A stretch of DNA of 64,000 bases from CAIQJJ01 sp964606085 (GTDB taxonomy: Bacteria > Chloroflexota > Anaerolineae > Anaerolineales > UBA4823). Where the stretch lies: assembly GCA_964606085.1 (NCBI GenBank), contig CAZSFD010000013.1, forward strand, positions 14,399-78,398, written 5' to 3'. The translations under genes were made by a program, and so were the position numbers. Of this stretch, positions 51,839-60,899 are shown one piece after another; within the stretch, counting starts at the first letter, position 1, and each line of letters begins with the position of its first letter. A model generated the notes under the pieces. It did no database searches. It was not told the origin of the DNA and was given only the letters and a program-made list of their open reading frames with translations.

Positions 51839-51851
51839 CCTGGGGGAACAA

Positions 51852-53177
51852 TTAGCCCTTTAGTTCTCCGGTGGAAGGATATTTACTCATGCGGGCGTGC
51901 AAAATTTCTTTGGGGGTCTCTTTGCCGAACTCGATGCCGGCAAATTCTTCGGCGATGCTTTTCATCTTGTCATTCAATGCCGACATGACCGCGCCCGAAG
52001 CAGCCAGGATGTAGCCGAGTTCCTGGCGGGCGCGCTCCGACGAGACATCCTGGAGCAGCGTTTCGCGGGCGCTGGCGTAGGTTTGCTGCACGGCTTCTGC
52101 ACCGGCGTCGTAGGTTTCTTCGATGCTCCCGGCGATTTGCTGGCGAATGCCCGCTTTCATTTTGGCGTCGGCTTCTTTGGCGTTTTGCAGGGCCAGCGCG
52201 ATCAGGTCGGGTTCTTTATCTTCCACCGATGCCAGGGCTTCTTGCATGGATTTGATGTATTCAACGTTTTGGCTCCACAAAATTTCCTCGGTGGCGCGCA
52301 CCAGTTGGAAGAACTCGGTTTCGGTGCGTTCTTCGGGTTCCAGGTTTTCCCAATGTTCGGCCAGCAAGTTCAATTCGAGGTTGACTTTGCTGTAATTTTT
52401 GATCGTGGCATCCAGATTGCGCAGTTCTTCCCAGCCCATCAGTGCGGAGGTGACGGCGGCGGCTACGGCCACCCACAAGGTCAGCGCGTTCAATTCGGGG
52501 ATCAGGTTGCTGCTGCCGAGGCCGGCCAACACGGTCCCCGCGCCGCCGGCAATCCAAATCCAGTTGGTCAGGCGCGCCTGTTCTTTGTCCAGTTGGTTGG
52601 CTTTTTTGATGTGCCAGGCCAATTGGCTGCGCAGGCGGAAGCGGTAGTATTCGTCGCCGGTGAGGTCGTGATAGCCCGGGTCGCTATCGGCGTTATCGGG
52701 AGAATAATAGGGCGGCACAGCGCCTTGGAAGGGTTGCAGGATCAACTTGCCGCCCAGGCTGCGATACACCTGGCGTTGAACGTCGGCCAGGCGTTTTTCC
52801 AGCCACGCCCGGCGGTCCGTGGATTTTTGCAGGATGGTGCGATAGGTGTAGATTTCACGCTGAATGCCCTCGGCTCCGGCGCGCAGCGAAAGCCAATCGC
52901 CGCTGGCATAGCGTTTGCTGATGATATTGGAGATGAATGCCCCCGCGACGGGCGTGGCGATCAACAAAAATTTGAGCAGAATAGCGCCTAAAATGGGTCC
53001 ATCGGCGGGGTACATTTGGGTCAGCACGGCGAAAACCGTGGCGAGAATGCCCATCCAGGCCACCCATTTGCGGATGGTGTTATGGCTGCGCGTTTTGGCA
53101 CTTGAGGCCGCATCCATTTGGGCATAGCGTGTCCAGGCCACTTTCAAGATAGGAATTTCAGGGGTTGGTTGAGCCAT
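51852..53177 (-). CDS. Tandem SLATT-like 2TM protein
   Basis: 441 residues with two units. Each has a soluble helix, a pair of membrane helices and a long helical tail: the first pair is near 38-56 and 65-87, the second near 205-225 and 232-250. This is the layout of tandem SLATT (DUF4231-type) proteins, which occur beside SLOG and SMODS genes and are predicted to oligomerise in the membrane as pore-forming effectors. ATG 53177 follows GGAGGA. It is placed directly before the SLOG-like gene, as expected for such a pair. Confidence 0.72.
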   Translation of the reverse strand: MAQPTPEIPILKVAWTRYAQMDAASSAKTRSHNTIRKWVAWMGILATVFAVLTQMYPADGPILGAILLKFLLIATPVAGAFISNIISKRYASGDWLSLRAGAEGIQREIYTYRTILQKSTDRRAWLEKRLADVQRQVYRSLGGKLILQPFQGAVPPYYSPDNADSDPGYHDLTGDEYYRFRLRSQLAWHIKKANQLDKEQARLTNWIWIAGGAGTVLAGLGSSNLIPELNALTLWVAVAAAVTSALMGWEELRNLDATIKNYSKVNLELNLLAEHWENLEPEERTETEFFQLVRATEEILWSQNVEYIKSMQEALASVEDKEPDLIALALQNAKEADAKMKAGIRQQIAGSIEETYDAGAEAVQQTYASARETLLQDVSSERARQELGYILAASGAVMSALNDKMKSIAEEFAGIEFGKETPKEILHARMSKYPSTGELKG

Positions 53178-53212
53178 ATTGTCCTCCGAGGGTTTGTAGA
53201 AGCAATCGAACG

Positions 53213-53252
53213 TTGGTTGAGCGTGTCGAAACCGGGTCTCGACACGCTTGAC
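53213..53252. repeat. Family C repeat, inverted pair
   Basis: GGTTGAGCGTGTCGAAACC followed 3 bp later by GTCTCGACACGCTTGACC. It forms a hairpin in the 97-bp gap between the TIR and SLATT-like genes. Confidence 0.8.
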
Positions 53253-53274
53253 CGGCGAGGGGCATCGGCGTATG

Positions 53275-56200
53275 TCAGGGGAAGTTGGGGCAAATGGGCT
53301 GGCGTTCGCCGGGCAGTCCGTAGGCGGCCCACTCGGCGGCGGTCAGGTTGCGGGTCAGGCGCATACATGCCTCGGTGCGCAGTCCGCTGGTGTTGAAGGT
53401 GGGGATGGCCAGAATATCCCAGATGAAGATCAACTTGCCGCTGGCGGTGGCGAGATAGTTGCCGTCGTGGGTGAAGGTGGCGCGCTTGGCCGCCAAAGGG
53501 TGGTGCAGACGGGCGATTTCGCTGCCGGTGCTGACATCCCACAGACGCGCCAGGCCATCTTCACTGGCGGTGGCCAGGCGGGTGTCGTCGGGCGAAAACT
53601 CCAGGTCGTTGATGGCCTCGCCGGCGCGCAATTCAAGCTGCTGCTCCAGGGTCAGCAGGCCGCCAGCGTAGCTCACTTTCCAGATGAAAACCTTGCCTTC
53701 GTCGCTGCCACCAGCCAACCATTGCCCATTGTGGCTGAAATCTACATCGAGCGTGTAGCCGGGGATGGTCGCCAGGGTCAGGCTGAGGCCCTGCGGGGCG
53801 TCCCACAGCCACACGCCGCCATTTCCGCCAGCCGCCAGCAGATTGGCAAACTGCGGGTGGAAAGACACCGAGTACGCACCGCCGGGTTGCGGCAGCGCGC
53901 GCACCACTTGCTGCCTGACCGGGTCGTACAGTTCCACCTGTTCGCCATCGCTGTTGGCGATAGCGATGATCTGTCCATCTGGCTGGTAAGTGCCACGCTC
54001 GAAATACGTTCCGCTGAAACGTTGTTCGCGGTAATCGGTGGGGTCGTTCAAGTTGACGGTGGTGACGATGCCCTCGCTGACGATGCCAATGGTGTCGGAG
54101 ACCGGGCTAAAAAACAGGCTGCGGATGAAACCGCTAGGCAGGCTGTAAATATCTAGATAGTCAATCCGGTTGTTTTCAATCTCTTCGACATCACTCAAGG
54201 CGTAGGTGAGCAGGCTGGGCATGTCCCATAGCGTAACCAGGCTGTCATCGGTGCCGCTGACCAGCCAGCGATCATCGCGGCTGAATTTGATGCTGCGCAC
54301 CAACTGGTTGTTGATGATGGAAACCAACAGGCTGTCGAGTTGATTCAGATTCCACACCCGCAGTTCGCCGGCTTCGTTGCTGGTGACAATTTTCTTGCTG
54401 TCGAAGCTGAAAGCCAACGGCCCCCCCTTGCCATCGAGCGGCAGGCGCACCAACTCCACGCCGCTGACCGGGTCCCACACACGGGCTGTGCCATCCACGC
54501 TGGATGAAGCCAGGTACCAGCCATTGGGGTCGTAGACTACGTGTTGGGCAAAGCCCTCGTGGCGCAGGCGCAGGATTTCACGCCAGCTTTCGGCCTCCCA
54601 TACGCGCACGGTGTTGTCGTCGGCGGCGGTGGCGAAGTTGTAACCATCGGGGCTGTAGGCCACGCCTTCAACCCAGTCGTCGTGTTTGAGGGTGTCTTCG
54701 ATGACGCCGTTGTTGATTTTGACGACTTTGGTGGTCTGGTCGCGGCTGGCGGTGACGATGTATTGGGCATCGGGGCTGAAGGCGGCCTGGTAAACGTCGC
54801 CAGCGTGCTTGACGGTGACGAAGGATGTGCCGGTGTTGGGGTTCCACACCGTTGCGCTGCCGCTTTCGGTGGCGGCGAACAGGCGTTTGCCGTCGCGGCT
54901 GAAGCCAATATCGTATATTTTGCCGTTGTGGGGCAATTGGCGGATGATCTTCTCTGTGCCGATTTCGACGATGCTGACGATGCCGTTATCTTGTGCGATA
55001 GCCAGTCTGAGTCCGTCGGGGCTGAATTTGACTTCCGATACGCCAATCGGTTCATCGAACAGGGTAAACGATTTGACCGGGCTGCCGTCGGCCTTCCACA
55101 GGCGGGCGCTGCCATCGCTGCTGCCGGTGGCGATCCATTGCCCATCGGGCGAGTAGGTTGCGCTGTTGACGGGGCCGTCGTGAACCAGTTCGGCCACTTT
55201 TTCACCGGAGCGGGCATCCCACAAATAGGCCACCAGGTTTTTGCCGCTGCTGAGAACCTGTTTGCCATCCGGGCTGAAACTGACGGATGTGATGGCGGCC
55301 CCTTGCTGGAAGGTGGCCTGGGGAATGCTCATCAGGCTCAGGTTTCCGCGCAGCACTTCTTCGCCAACCTGCGAAGGGAAAATGTCTATGCTGAATAACG
55401 CCAGGAGCGTGCTGATGAACAGTTGGGCGGGCTGCTGCTGCACCAGTTGTGCCTGGGCTGCGCCGCGTTGGGCGATGGCGCGGCGTTCGCTTTCTTTGGC
55501 CAGTTGCTCATTTTCCACCGCAATCGCCTGTTGGGTGGCGCGGGCCTGCTCGTTGGCGACGGCGGTGCTGGCGTTGTTTTGCGCCAGAATGGCGTTATCG
55601 CTGGCGAGTTTTTCATTGGCTAAGGCCAGTTTTTCGCTGGCCTGGGCGGTGCTGGCGTTGTTTTGGGCCAGGAGGGCGTTATCGTTGGCGCGTTGTTCGT
55701 TGGCTTTGGCGAGCTGCTCGTTGGCAACGGCGGTGCTGGCGTTATTGGCGGCCAGTTCGGCGTTGCGCTGCGCGGCGATGCTCTGAAAGACGGCGGCGAT
55801 GGCCAACACAATGCTGATAATGAGGGCGACCGAAATGCCCGCCAACATCACCCGTTGGCGCTGCTGGGCCTGCTGGCGGCTGGCGCGGATGTATTCGGCC
55901 TGCAGCGGCACCACCTGGCGGGTTAGCCCGCCGCTCGAATCGGCCATCCAGCGTTCGGCGTCTTCCAGGTCGCTGCCATGCAGCAGAAAGCTGCCGTTGC
56001 GCTTTTTGCCGTCCCATTCCACGGCCCGTTCGAGCAGGCGGGTGTGTTGGCGCACCCAATCGAGGTCGGTGTTGATCGTTTCGACCAGTTTGGGCATGGT
56101 GGCGTCGAAGTCGTCTTCGGGGCGCAGGTATACCCAGTTGGTGGCCGATACCCTTTCGTGCATCGGTTGGCCCTTTTCGGGGACGCGGTGCAGAATGGGC

Positions 56201-56478
56201 ACCAGTTTCTTGTTGTATTTCAGGCCCAGTTCTAACTCTTCGCCGCACACCTGCGAGGCCAGCGAATCGGGGCTGATGACGAACAGAAACGCATCGGCCC
56301 CTTCGATGGCGGCGGTGATCTCGGCCATCCAATCGGCTGAAAGCGGGATGCCTTCCCAATCTACCCAGGTGACGACGCCGTGGGCTTCCAGGCTGGCTTC
56401 GAGTTTCTTGACGAACTCTTTGTCTTTGCGTGAATAGGAGATAAAGGCTTTGCCGTTTTGGGTGGGCGTTTCAGACAT
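53275..56478 (-). CDS. TIR-transmembrane-WD40 protein
   Basis: 1067 residues. An N-terminal TIR domain (1-140: KAFISYSRKDKEFV, LFVISPDSLASQVCGEELEL) keeps a candidate catalytic Glu (E81), which in active TIRs cleaves NAD+. About residues 205-228 are a membrane helix (VMLAGISVALIISIVLAIAA), then about 120 residues of NNASTAxANEQLA-type heptad-like repeats, then a beta-propeller of WD40 repeats (SVSFSPDGKQVLSSG, SATYSPDGQWIATGS) to the end. The TIR side is cytosolic if the propeller is outside, or the reverse. ATG 56478 follows GGGGAG, 12 bp after the peptidase gene. Confidence 0.88.
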   Translation of the reverse strand: MSETPTQNGKAFISYSRKDKEFVKKLEASLEAHGVVTWVDWEGIPLSADWMAEITAAIEGADAFLFVISPDSLASQVCGEELELGLKYNKKLVPILHRVPEKGQPMHERVSATNWVYLRPEDDFDATMPKLVETINTDLDWVRQHTRLLERAVEWDGKKRNGSFLLHGSDLEDAERWMADSSGGLTRQVVPLQAEYIRASRQQAQQRQRVMLAGISVALIISIVLAIAAVFQSIAAQRNAELAANNASTAVANEQLAKANEQRANDNALLAQNNASTAQASEKLALANEKLASDNAILAQNNASTAVANEQARATQQAIAVENEQLAKESERRAIAQRGAAQAQLVQQQPAQLFISTLLALFSIDIFPSQVGEEVLRGNLSLMSIPQATFQQGAAITSVSFSPDGKQVLSSGKNLVAYLWDARSGEKVAELVHDGPVNSATYSPDGQWIATGSSDGSARLWKADGSPVKSFTLFDEPIGVSEVKFSPDGLRLAIAQDNGIVSIVEIGTEKIIRQLPHNGKIYDIGFSRDGKRLFAATESGSATVWNPNTGTSFVTVKHAGDVYQAAFSPDAQYIVTASRDQTTKVVKINNGVIEDTLKHDDWVEGVAYSPDGYNFATAADDNTVRVWEAESWREILRLRHEGFAQHVVYDPNGWYLASSSVDGTARVWDPVSGVELVRLPLDGKGGPLAFSFDSKKIVTSNEAGELRVWNLNQLDSLLVSIINNQLVRSIKFSRDDRWLVSGTDDSLVTLWDMPSLLTYALSDVEEIENNRIDYLDIYSLPSGFIRSLFFSPVSDTIGIVSEGIVTTVNLNDPTDYREQRFSGTYFERGTYQPDGQIIAIANSDGEQVELYDPVRQQVVRALPQPGGAYSVSFHPQFANLLAAGGNGGVWLWDAPQGLSLTLATIPGYTLDVDFSHNGQWLAGGSDEGKVFIWKVSYAGGLLTLEQQLELRAGEAINDLEFSPDDTRLATASEDGLARLWDVSTGSEIARLHHPLAAKRATFTHDGNYLATASGKLIFIWDILAIPTFNTSGLRTEACMRLTRNLTAAEWAAYGLPGERQPICPNFP

Positions 56479-56490
56479 AACGATCTCCCC

Positions 56491-58176
56491 TTAGCGGGTA
56501 ACATACCAGGCGGCGACATACCCTTCTGTTCCTTGTGGGTCTTTCACCTTGAGCCACTGGTCATTGACGCCGATTTTGCTCGCGCCGCCGCTTTCGGTCA
56601 CGGTCAGTTGTGTGCCAAGCGGCAGACGGCGGATGAGGGTGGTGTCGTTGACCACAGGTTGGCTGCGCAGGGCTACATCGGCAGTGGTGGTGCGAACGAC
56701 GAGCGGGCCAGCCGCGGCAGGAGGTGTGGCCGGTGCGGCTGCGCCAGAACGCTGCAAGTACCAGGCGGCCACGTAGCCTTCTGTTCCTTGCGGGTCTTTC
56801 ACCTTGAGCCATTGGCCATTGACGCCAATTTTGCTCTCGCCGCCGGGTTCGTTAATCGTAAATTCGCTGCCAAGCGCCACACGGCGGATCAGCGTTTTTT
56901 CTTCGGTATTGGGTTGGCTGCGAAAGGCCACATCGGCGGTGGTGGTGGTGACTTTGGTGGCGCTGCTGGCCGGCGCGGCTGCCGGTGGGGTGGCGGGTGG
57001 CGTGGCCGGCGGCTTGATCGGGGCGGGCTGGGCGGGGGGCATATCGGGGGCGGGTTGGGTGGGCGGCTTGGGTGTACCTTCAGGCAGTTTGACGTACCAG
57101 GCCGCCACATAGCCAGTTTGCCCGCCGCTGTCTTTGACCTGAATCCATTGATCATTCATGCCCACTTTTTTGGCGGCCTGCGCGGCTGGTTCGACCACGA
57201 TCAACTGCTCGGTTTCAGGCATCCGCCTGATCAGGGTCTCTGGTGAAACTTGCGCTTTGCTGCGCAGGGCCACATCGGCCTGGGTGGGTAAAAGAATCAT
57301 CGCTCCGGCGGGTATGGTGGGTGCCGGGGCCGGTGCGGGGGGTGTCGGAGGCGTTGGCGCGGGCTGGTTGGAAAGCGCCAGATACCAGGCGGCGGTGTAG
57401 CCCTGCTTGCCCTCGGCATCTTGCACGGGCAGCCATTGGCCCTGCTGCCCCACTTTGGCCTGGGCGGTGGCTTTGGCTTCCAGGCTGGTCAGCGCCGTGC
57501 CAGCAATCAGGCGGCGGATCAAATAGCCGCCGGGCGAGGGGTCGGCGCGGAAGGCCAGGTCATCTTCGACCACATACACCGTCAGCGGGTCAGCGGGAAC
57601 GGGCAATTTGGGCTTATCGGGCGGTTTGACGGCCTGCCCGGCCAGGTCGAACCAGATCACCGCGTGGATGGCTTCTTCGGCTTTCGTCCCCTGGAATTTG
57701 TAGCGGTCGGTGAGGATCAGTTCTTTGTCGGGGCCATCGCCGCGGTAGCGGTAGGGGTCGTACATGGTGTAGCTGTCGCCCTTGCGGTCTTTGAGCAGCA
57801 CCCAGTGGGTTTGTACGCCGGCTTCTTTTTGGTTCCAGTCCACACACACGATCACCGGTTTGCCCGCCGCCAGGGCCGCATCTATTTGGGCGATGGGCGC
57901 CGGGCGGTTCTCGCAGGGTTCGTAGGTGCGGTAGGTCACATTGGGGAAGATATACGGTACGATGGCCGGGATGAGCAGTGCGCCATCGAAACCGCCGTTT
58001 TGCTTGAGTTTTTGGTTGACCGATTCGGGGGTCTCGTTGTAGCCTGCGCCGTTCAACATCATGGTAATCGAGGTCAATAAGCAGCCCCAACTGCCAATCG
58101 TCTCTTTGCCCTGGTTGCCCAACGGCACACCTTTCCATTTCTCATCATTTTGGTACAGATTGTTGGTGGTATACAT
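56491..58176 (-). CDS. C39-like cysteine peptidase with four SH3 domains, no signal peptide
   Basis: 561 residues. Residues 1-185 form a papain-like C39 domain with candidate triad Cys32 (GSWGCLLTS), His124 (QTHWVLLKD) and Asp140 (TMYDPYRY). Four bacterial SH3-type domains follow, each with VGxNxQWxxVKD and GYxAAWY, separated by Pro/Ala linkers. The last two are nearly identical in protein and DNA, a recent duplication. There is no signal peptide or membrane helix, unlike most SH3b wall hydrolases. ATG 58176 is preceded by AAGGAG. It is the first gene of the four-gene minus-strand module. Confidence 0.82.
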   Translation of the reverse strand: MYTTNNLYQNDEKWKGVPLGNQGKETIGSWGCLLTSITMMLNGAGYNETPESVNQKLKQNGGFDGALLIPAIVPYIFPNVTYRTYEPCENRPAPIAQIDAALAAGKPVIVCVDWNQKEAGVQTHWVLLKDRKGDSYTMYDPYRYRGDGPDKELILTDRYKFQGTKAEEAIHAVIWFDLAGQAVKPPDKPKLPVPADPLTVYVVEDDLAFRADPSPGGYLIRRLIAGTALTSLEAKATAQAKVGQQGQWLPVQDAEGKQGYTAAWYLALSNQPAPTPPTPPAPAPAPTIPAGAMILLPTQADVALRSKAQVSPETLIRRMPETEQLIVVEPAAQAAKKVGMNDQWIQVKDSGGQTGYVAAWYVKLPEGTPKPPTQPAPDMPPAQPAPIKPPATPPATPPAAAPASSATKVTTTTADVAFRSQPNTEEKTLIRRVALGSEFTINEPGGESKIGVNGQWLKVKDPQGTEGYVAAWYLQRSGAAAPATPPAAAGPLVVRTTTADVALRSQPVVNDTTLIRRLPLGTQLTVTESGGASKIGVNDQWLKVKDPQGTEGYVAAWYVTR

Positions 58177-58248
58177 AAACACTCCTTGCCCAAAGCATTG
58201 ATGATCAACCGCGCAGCCACCCCCTTTACGCGTCCTTTATTAAGAACA

Positions 58249-58254
58249 ATTATA
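58249..58254 (-). promoter_or_regulatory. Candidate -10 of the peptidase-TIR-SLATT-SLOG operon
   Basis: TATAAT on the minus strand, preceded by TG, 73 bp upstream of the peptidase ATG. No clear -35 at optimal spacing. Confidence 0.4.
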
Positions 58255-58330
58255 CATTCAAGGTCAACCCTCGCGCTATCCGTTTTGAAAAGAGCATGAC
58301 AATTGGCTCGCAAGATACTTTGCCCATGCG

Positions 58331-58339
58331 TGCTATAAT
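58331..58339 (+). promoter_or_regulatory. Extended -10 of ftsK
   Basis: TGCTATAAT, a perfect extended -10, ends 10 nt before the ATG at 58350, which predicts a leaderless or near-leaderless mRNA. Confidence 0.55.
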
Positions 58340-58349
58340 CCTTTGGCAT

Positions 58350-60794
58350 ATGCCTGCTCGCAAACCTGCCACCAAACCTGCTCTTGCCAAACGGCCCGCG
58401 GCGCGCACAACGAAAGCCAGCAAAGCCAAAAGCGCCCCCCGGTCTTCGGCGCGCGCTGCCACAAAAACGGCCCAACCGCCGCCCTTGCTCAGCGGCGGTG
58501 GCAAATTGTTGGGCCGCGTCGGCAGTTTCTTTGCCATCCTTTACCAACGCACACGCGACGCCATCCGGCGTGAACGCCAACTGACCGCTCCGCCGGCCCA
58601 GCCCCCGGCCAAAGGTAAAGCCCCCCCAAGGACAACCACCTCCAAACCTGCCGCCGAGAAACCCGCCGTCGAATTCCCCGCCCCGCTGCCCGATCTCGAC
58701 CGCCGCCTCGATATCGTCGGTGTGGTCTTGATCTTCATCGGCCTGCCGTTGCTGCTCGTGCTGATCTCGGCCAACCATGCCGATTCGACCCTCAGCCTGC
58801 TCAACCTGCTGTGGCTCGGGTTGGGCTGGGGTGTTTACCTGCTGCCCCTGGCGATGATCCTCGTCGGCGGCTGGCTGGTGCTGCGCAATTTCGAGCGCGT
58901 GCCGTGGCCTTCGCCAGAGCGCATCATTGGCCTGCTGCTGCTGTTTTTCAATTTACTCGTGTGGTTCGATTTTCTCTTTGCTGGCGGCGGGGGAATTGGC
59001 CGATGGCTGTGCGGCGGATTGGAAATGGCCTTCGGCGCGGTCGGCGCGGCGGTTTTGCTGCTGGCCTGGCTGTTCATCGCCGCCATCTTCACCCTCGATA
59101 AACCCGTGGCCGAACTATTCGCCTGGCTGCCGCCGCTCATTCTGCGCCTGCAAGATGCCTGGGACGATTATCGCACGCGCAACGGCGGCAGTATGCCGTC
59201 ATTGCCCCCGGTCGCCCCAGCGGCCACCGCCGCGCCAGGCCAGCCACCGCTGGTTGCCCCGGCTGCCGCCGGAATGCCCACCACCACCGTCGCTGCGCCC
59301 GTGCGCGTCTGGCAGTTACCCGCCCTCGACCAAATCCTCGACCCTGGCATGGATGTCACCCACGACGATGACTACGACCGCCAGCGCGCCGCCGTGATCG
59401 AGCAGACGTTGGCCGCCTTCAGTGCGCCCGTCAACGTGGTCGAGATCAACCGCGGCCCGGCCATCACCCAATTTGGCGTCGAACCCGATTTCGTCGAGAC
59501 GCGCACCGGGCGGATGCGCGTGCGCGTGGGCAAGATCACCGCCCTGGCCGACGACCTGGCCCTGGCATTGGCCGCCAAGACCATTCGCGTGCAGGCCCCG
59601 GTGCCGGGCAAAGGCTATGTGGGCATCGAAGTGCCCAATGAGCAGATCGCCAACGTGGCGCTGCGCGACGTGATCGAAAGCGACGCCTTCGGGCGGCTTA
59701 AATCGCCCCTGCGTTTTGCCCTGGGTGAAGATGTGGCTGGCAATGCCGTGGCCGCCGCCCTCGACGCCATGCCCCACCTGCTGATCGCCGGCGCTACCGG
59801 GTCGGGTAAATCGGTCTGTGTCAACGCGCTGATCTGCTGCCTGCTGCTGCACAACACGCCCGATGATGTGCGCCTGGTGATGGTAGACCCCAAGCGTGTC
59901 GAACTGACCGGCTACAATGGCATTCCGCACCTGCTTGCGCCGGTTGTGGTTGAAATGGAGCGCGTGGTGGGCGTGCTGCAGTGGGTATTGCGCGAGATGG
60001 ACAGCCGCTATCAAAAACTGGCCGGGGCCGGTGCGCGCAATATCATCGAATATAACCAGAAAATCGCCACCGACCCCAAGTTGAAAAAACTGCCGCGCCT
60101 GGTGGTGATCATTGACGAATTGGCCGACCTGATGATGCTGGCCCCCGAGGAAACCGAACGTTCACTGGCGCGCCTGGCGCAACTGGCGCGCGCCACCGGC
60201 ATCCACATTGTCATCGCCACGCAGCGTCCTTCAGTAGATGTGGTAACGGGGCTGATCAAGGCCAACTTCCCGGCGCGCGTGGCCTTTGCGGTGGCCTCTG
60301 GCACCGACAGCCGCGTCATCCTCGATCAGCCCGGCGCCGAGCGCCTGCTGGGGCGCGGCGACATGCTCTTCCAGGCGCCCGATGCCCCCGCCCCGCTGCG
60401 CATCCAGGGCGCGTGGCTTTCAGATACGGAGATTCAGCGCCTCGTCACCTTCTGGCGCGCCCAAACCGGCCTGCACGAAACCACCTCCCCCGCGGCCAGC
60501 GGCGCGGTAGATGCCTTGCCGGCTGGTATCCCGCTCAAACAGATGCCCCTGTGGGAGGACGAAAACGCCGAACCAGAGGGCGACCCGCTGTATACCGAGG
60601 CCGTGGATATCGTCCGCCGCCAGGGCCGCGCTTCGATCACGATGTTGCAACGCCGTCTGCGCATCGGTTACACGCGTTCGGCCCGTTTGATCGAGACTTT
60701 GCAGGAGAAGAAAATTATCGGCAGCGAGCCAACCCCGCAAGGCTTTGAGGTACTCGACTACGGCGACGCCGCTCCACCAATTGAAGAGGGGTAA
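58350..60794 (+). CDS. ftsK: DNA translocase FtsK/SpoIIIE
   Basis: 814 residues. A basic N-terminus, about four membrane helices (around 115-260), a Pro/Ala linker and the RecA-like motor with Walker A GATGSGKSVCVN, Walker B VVIIDELADLM and the FtsK signature ATQRPSVDVVTGLIKANFP. The C-terminal gamma winged helix begins DPLYTEAVDIVRRQGR and would read chromosome polarity (KOPS-like) sequences. It pumps DNA through the septum. ATG 58350 is chosen over upstream in-frame starts from the position of the extended -10. Confidence 0.95.
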   Translation: MPARKPATKPALAKRPAARTTKASKAKSAPRSSARAATKTAQPPPLLSGGGKLLGRVGSFFAILYQRTRDAIRRERQLTAPPAQPPAKGKAPPRTTTSKPAAEKPAVEFPAPLPDLDRRLDIVGVVLIFIGLPLLLVLISANHADSTLSLLNLLWLGLGWGVYLLPLAMILVGGWLVLRNFERVPWPSPERIIGLLLLFFNLLVWFDFLFAGGGGIGRWLCGGLEMAFGAVGAAVLLLAWLFIAAIFTLDKPVAELFAWLPPLILRLQDAWDDYRTRNGGSMPSLPPVAPAATAAPGQPPLVAPAAAGMPTTTVAAPVRVWQLPALDQILDPGMDVTHDDDYDRQRAAVIEQTLAAFSAPVNVVEINRGPAITQFGVEPDFVETRTGRMRVRVGKITALADDLALALAAKTIRVQAPVPGKGYVGIEVPNEQIANVALRDVIESDAFGRLKSPLRFALGEDVAGNAVAAALDAMPHLLIAGATGSGKSVCVNALICCLLLHNTPDDVRLVMVDPKRVELTGYNGIPHLLAPVVVEMERVVGVLQWVLREMDSRYQKLAGAGARNIIEYNQKIATDPKLKKLPRLVVIIDELADLMMLAPEETERSLARLAQLARATGIHIVIATQRPSVDVVTGLIKANFPARVAFAVASGTDSRVILDQPGAERLLGRGDMLFQAPDAPAPLRIQGAWLSDTEIQRLVTFWRAQTGLHETTSPAASGAVDALPAGIPLKQMPLWEDENAEPEGDPLYTEAVDIVRRQGRASITMLQRRLRIGYTRSARLIETLQEKKIIGSEPTPQGFEVLDYGDAAPPIEEG

Positions 60795-60825
60795 GGTGGA
60801 CGGCTTAACAAAACCTTAAAATTTC

Positions 60826-60875
60826 TTGACAGGCTGTTGAAAAATCTGTATCATATCTTTGTGGGAGCGCTCCCA
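60826..60875 (+). promoter_or_regulatory. LacI-family gene promoter with CelR-type operator
   Basis: TTGACA (60826-60831), 17 bp, TATCAT (60849-60854). The perfect 14-bp palindrome TGGGAGCGCTCCCA at 60862-60875 overlaps the expected transcription start. That exact sequence is the known operator of the cellulase regulator CelR of Thermobifida, a LacI-family protein that responds to cellobiose. It implies autorepression. Confidence 0.8.
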
Positions 60876-60899
60876 AATACCCGTCCTGATCGAGCGATA

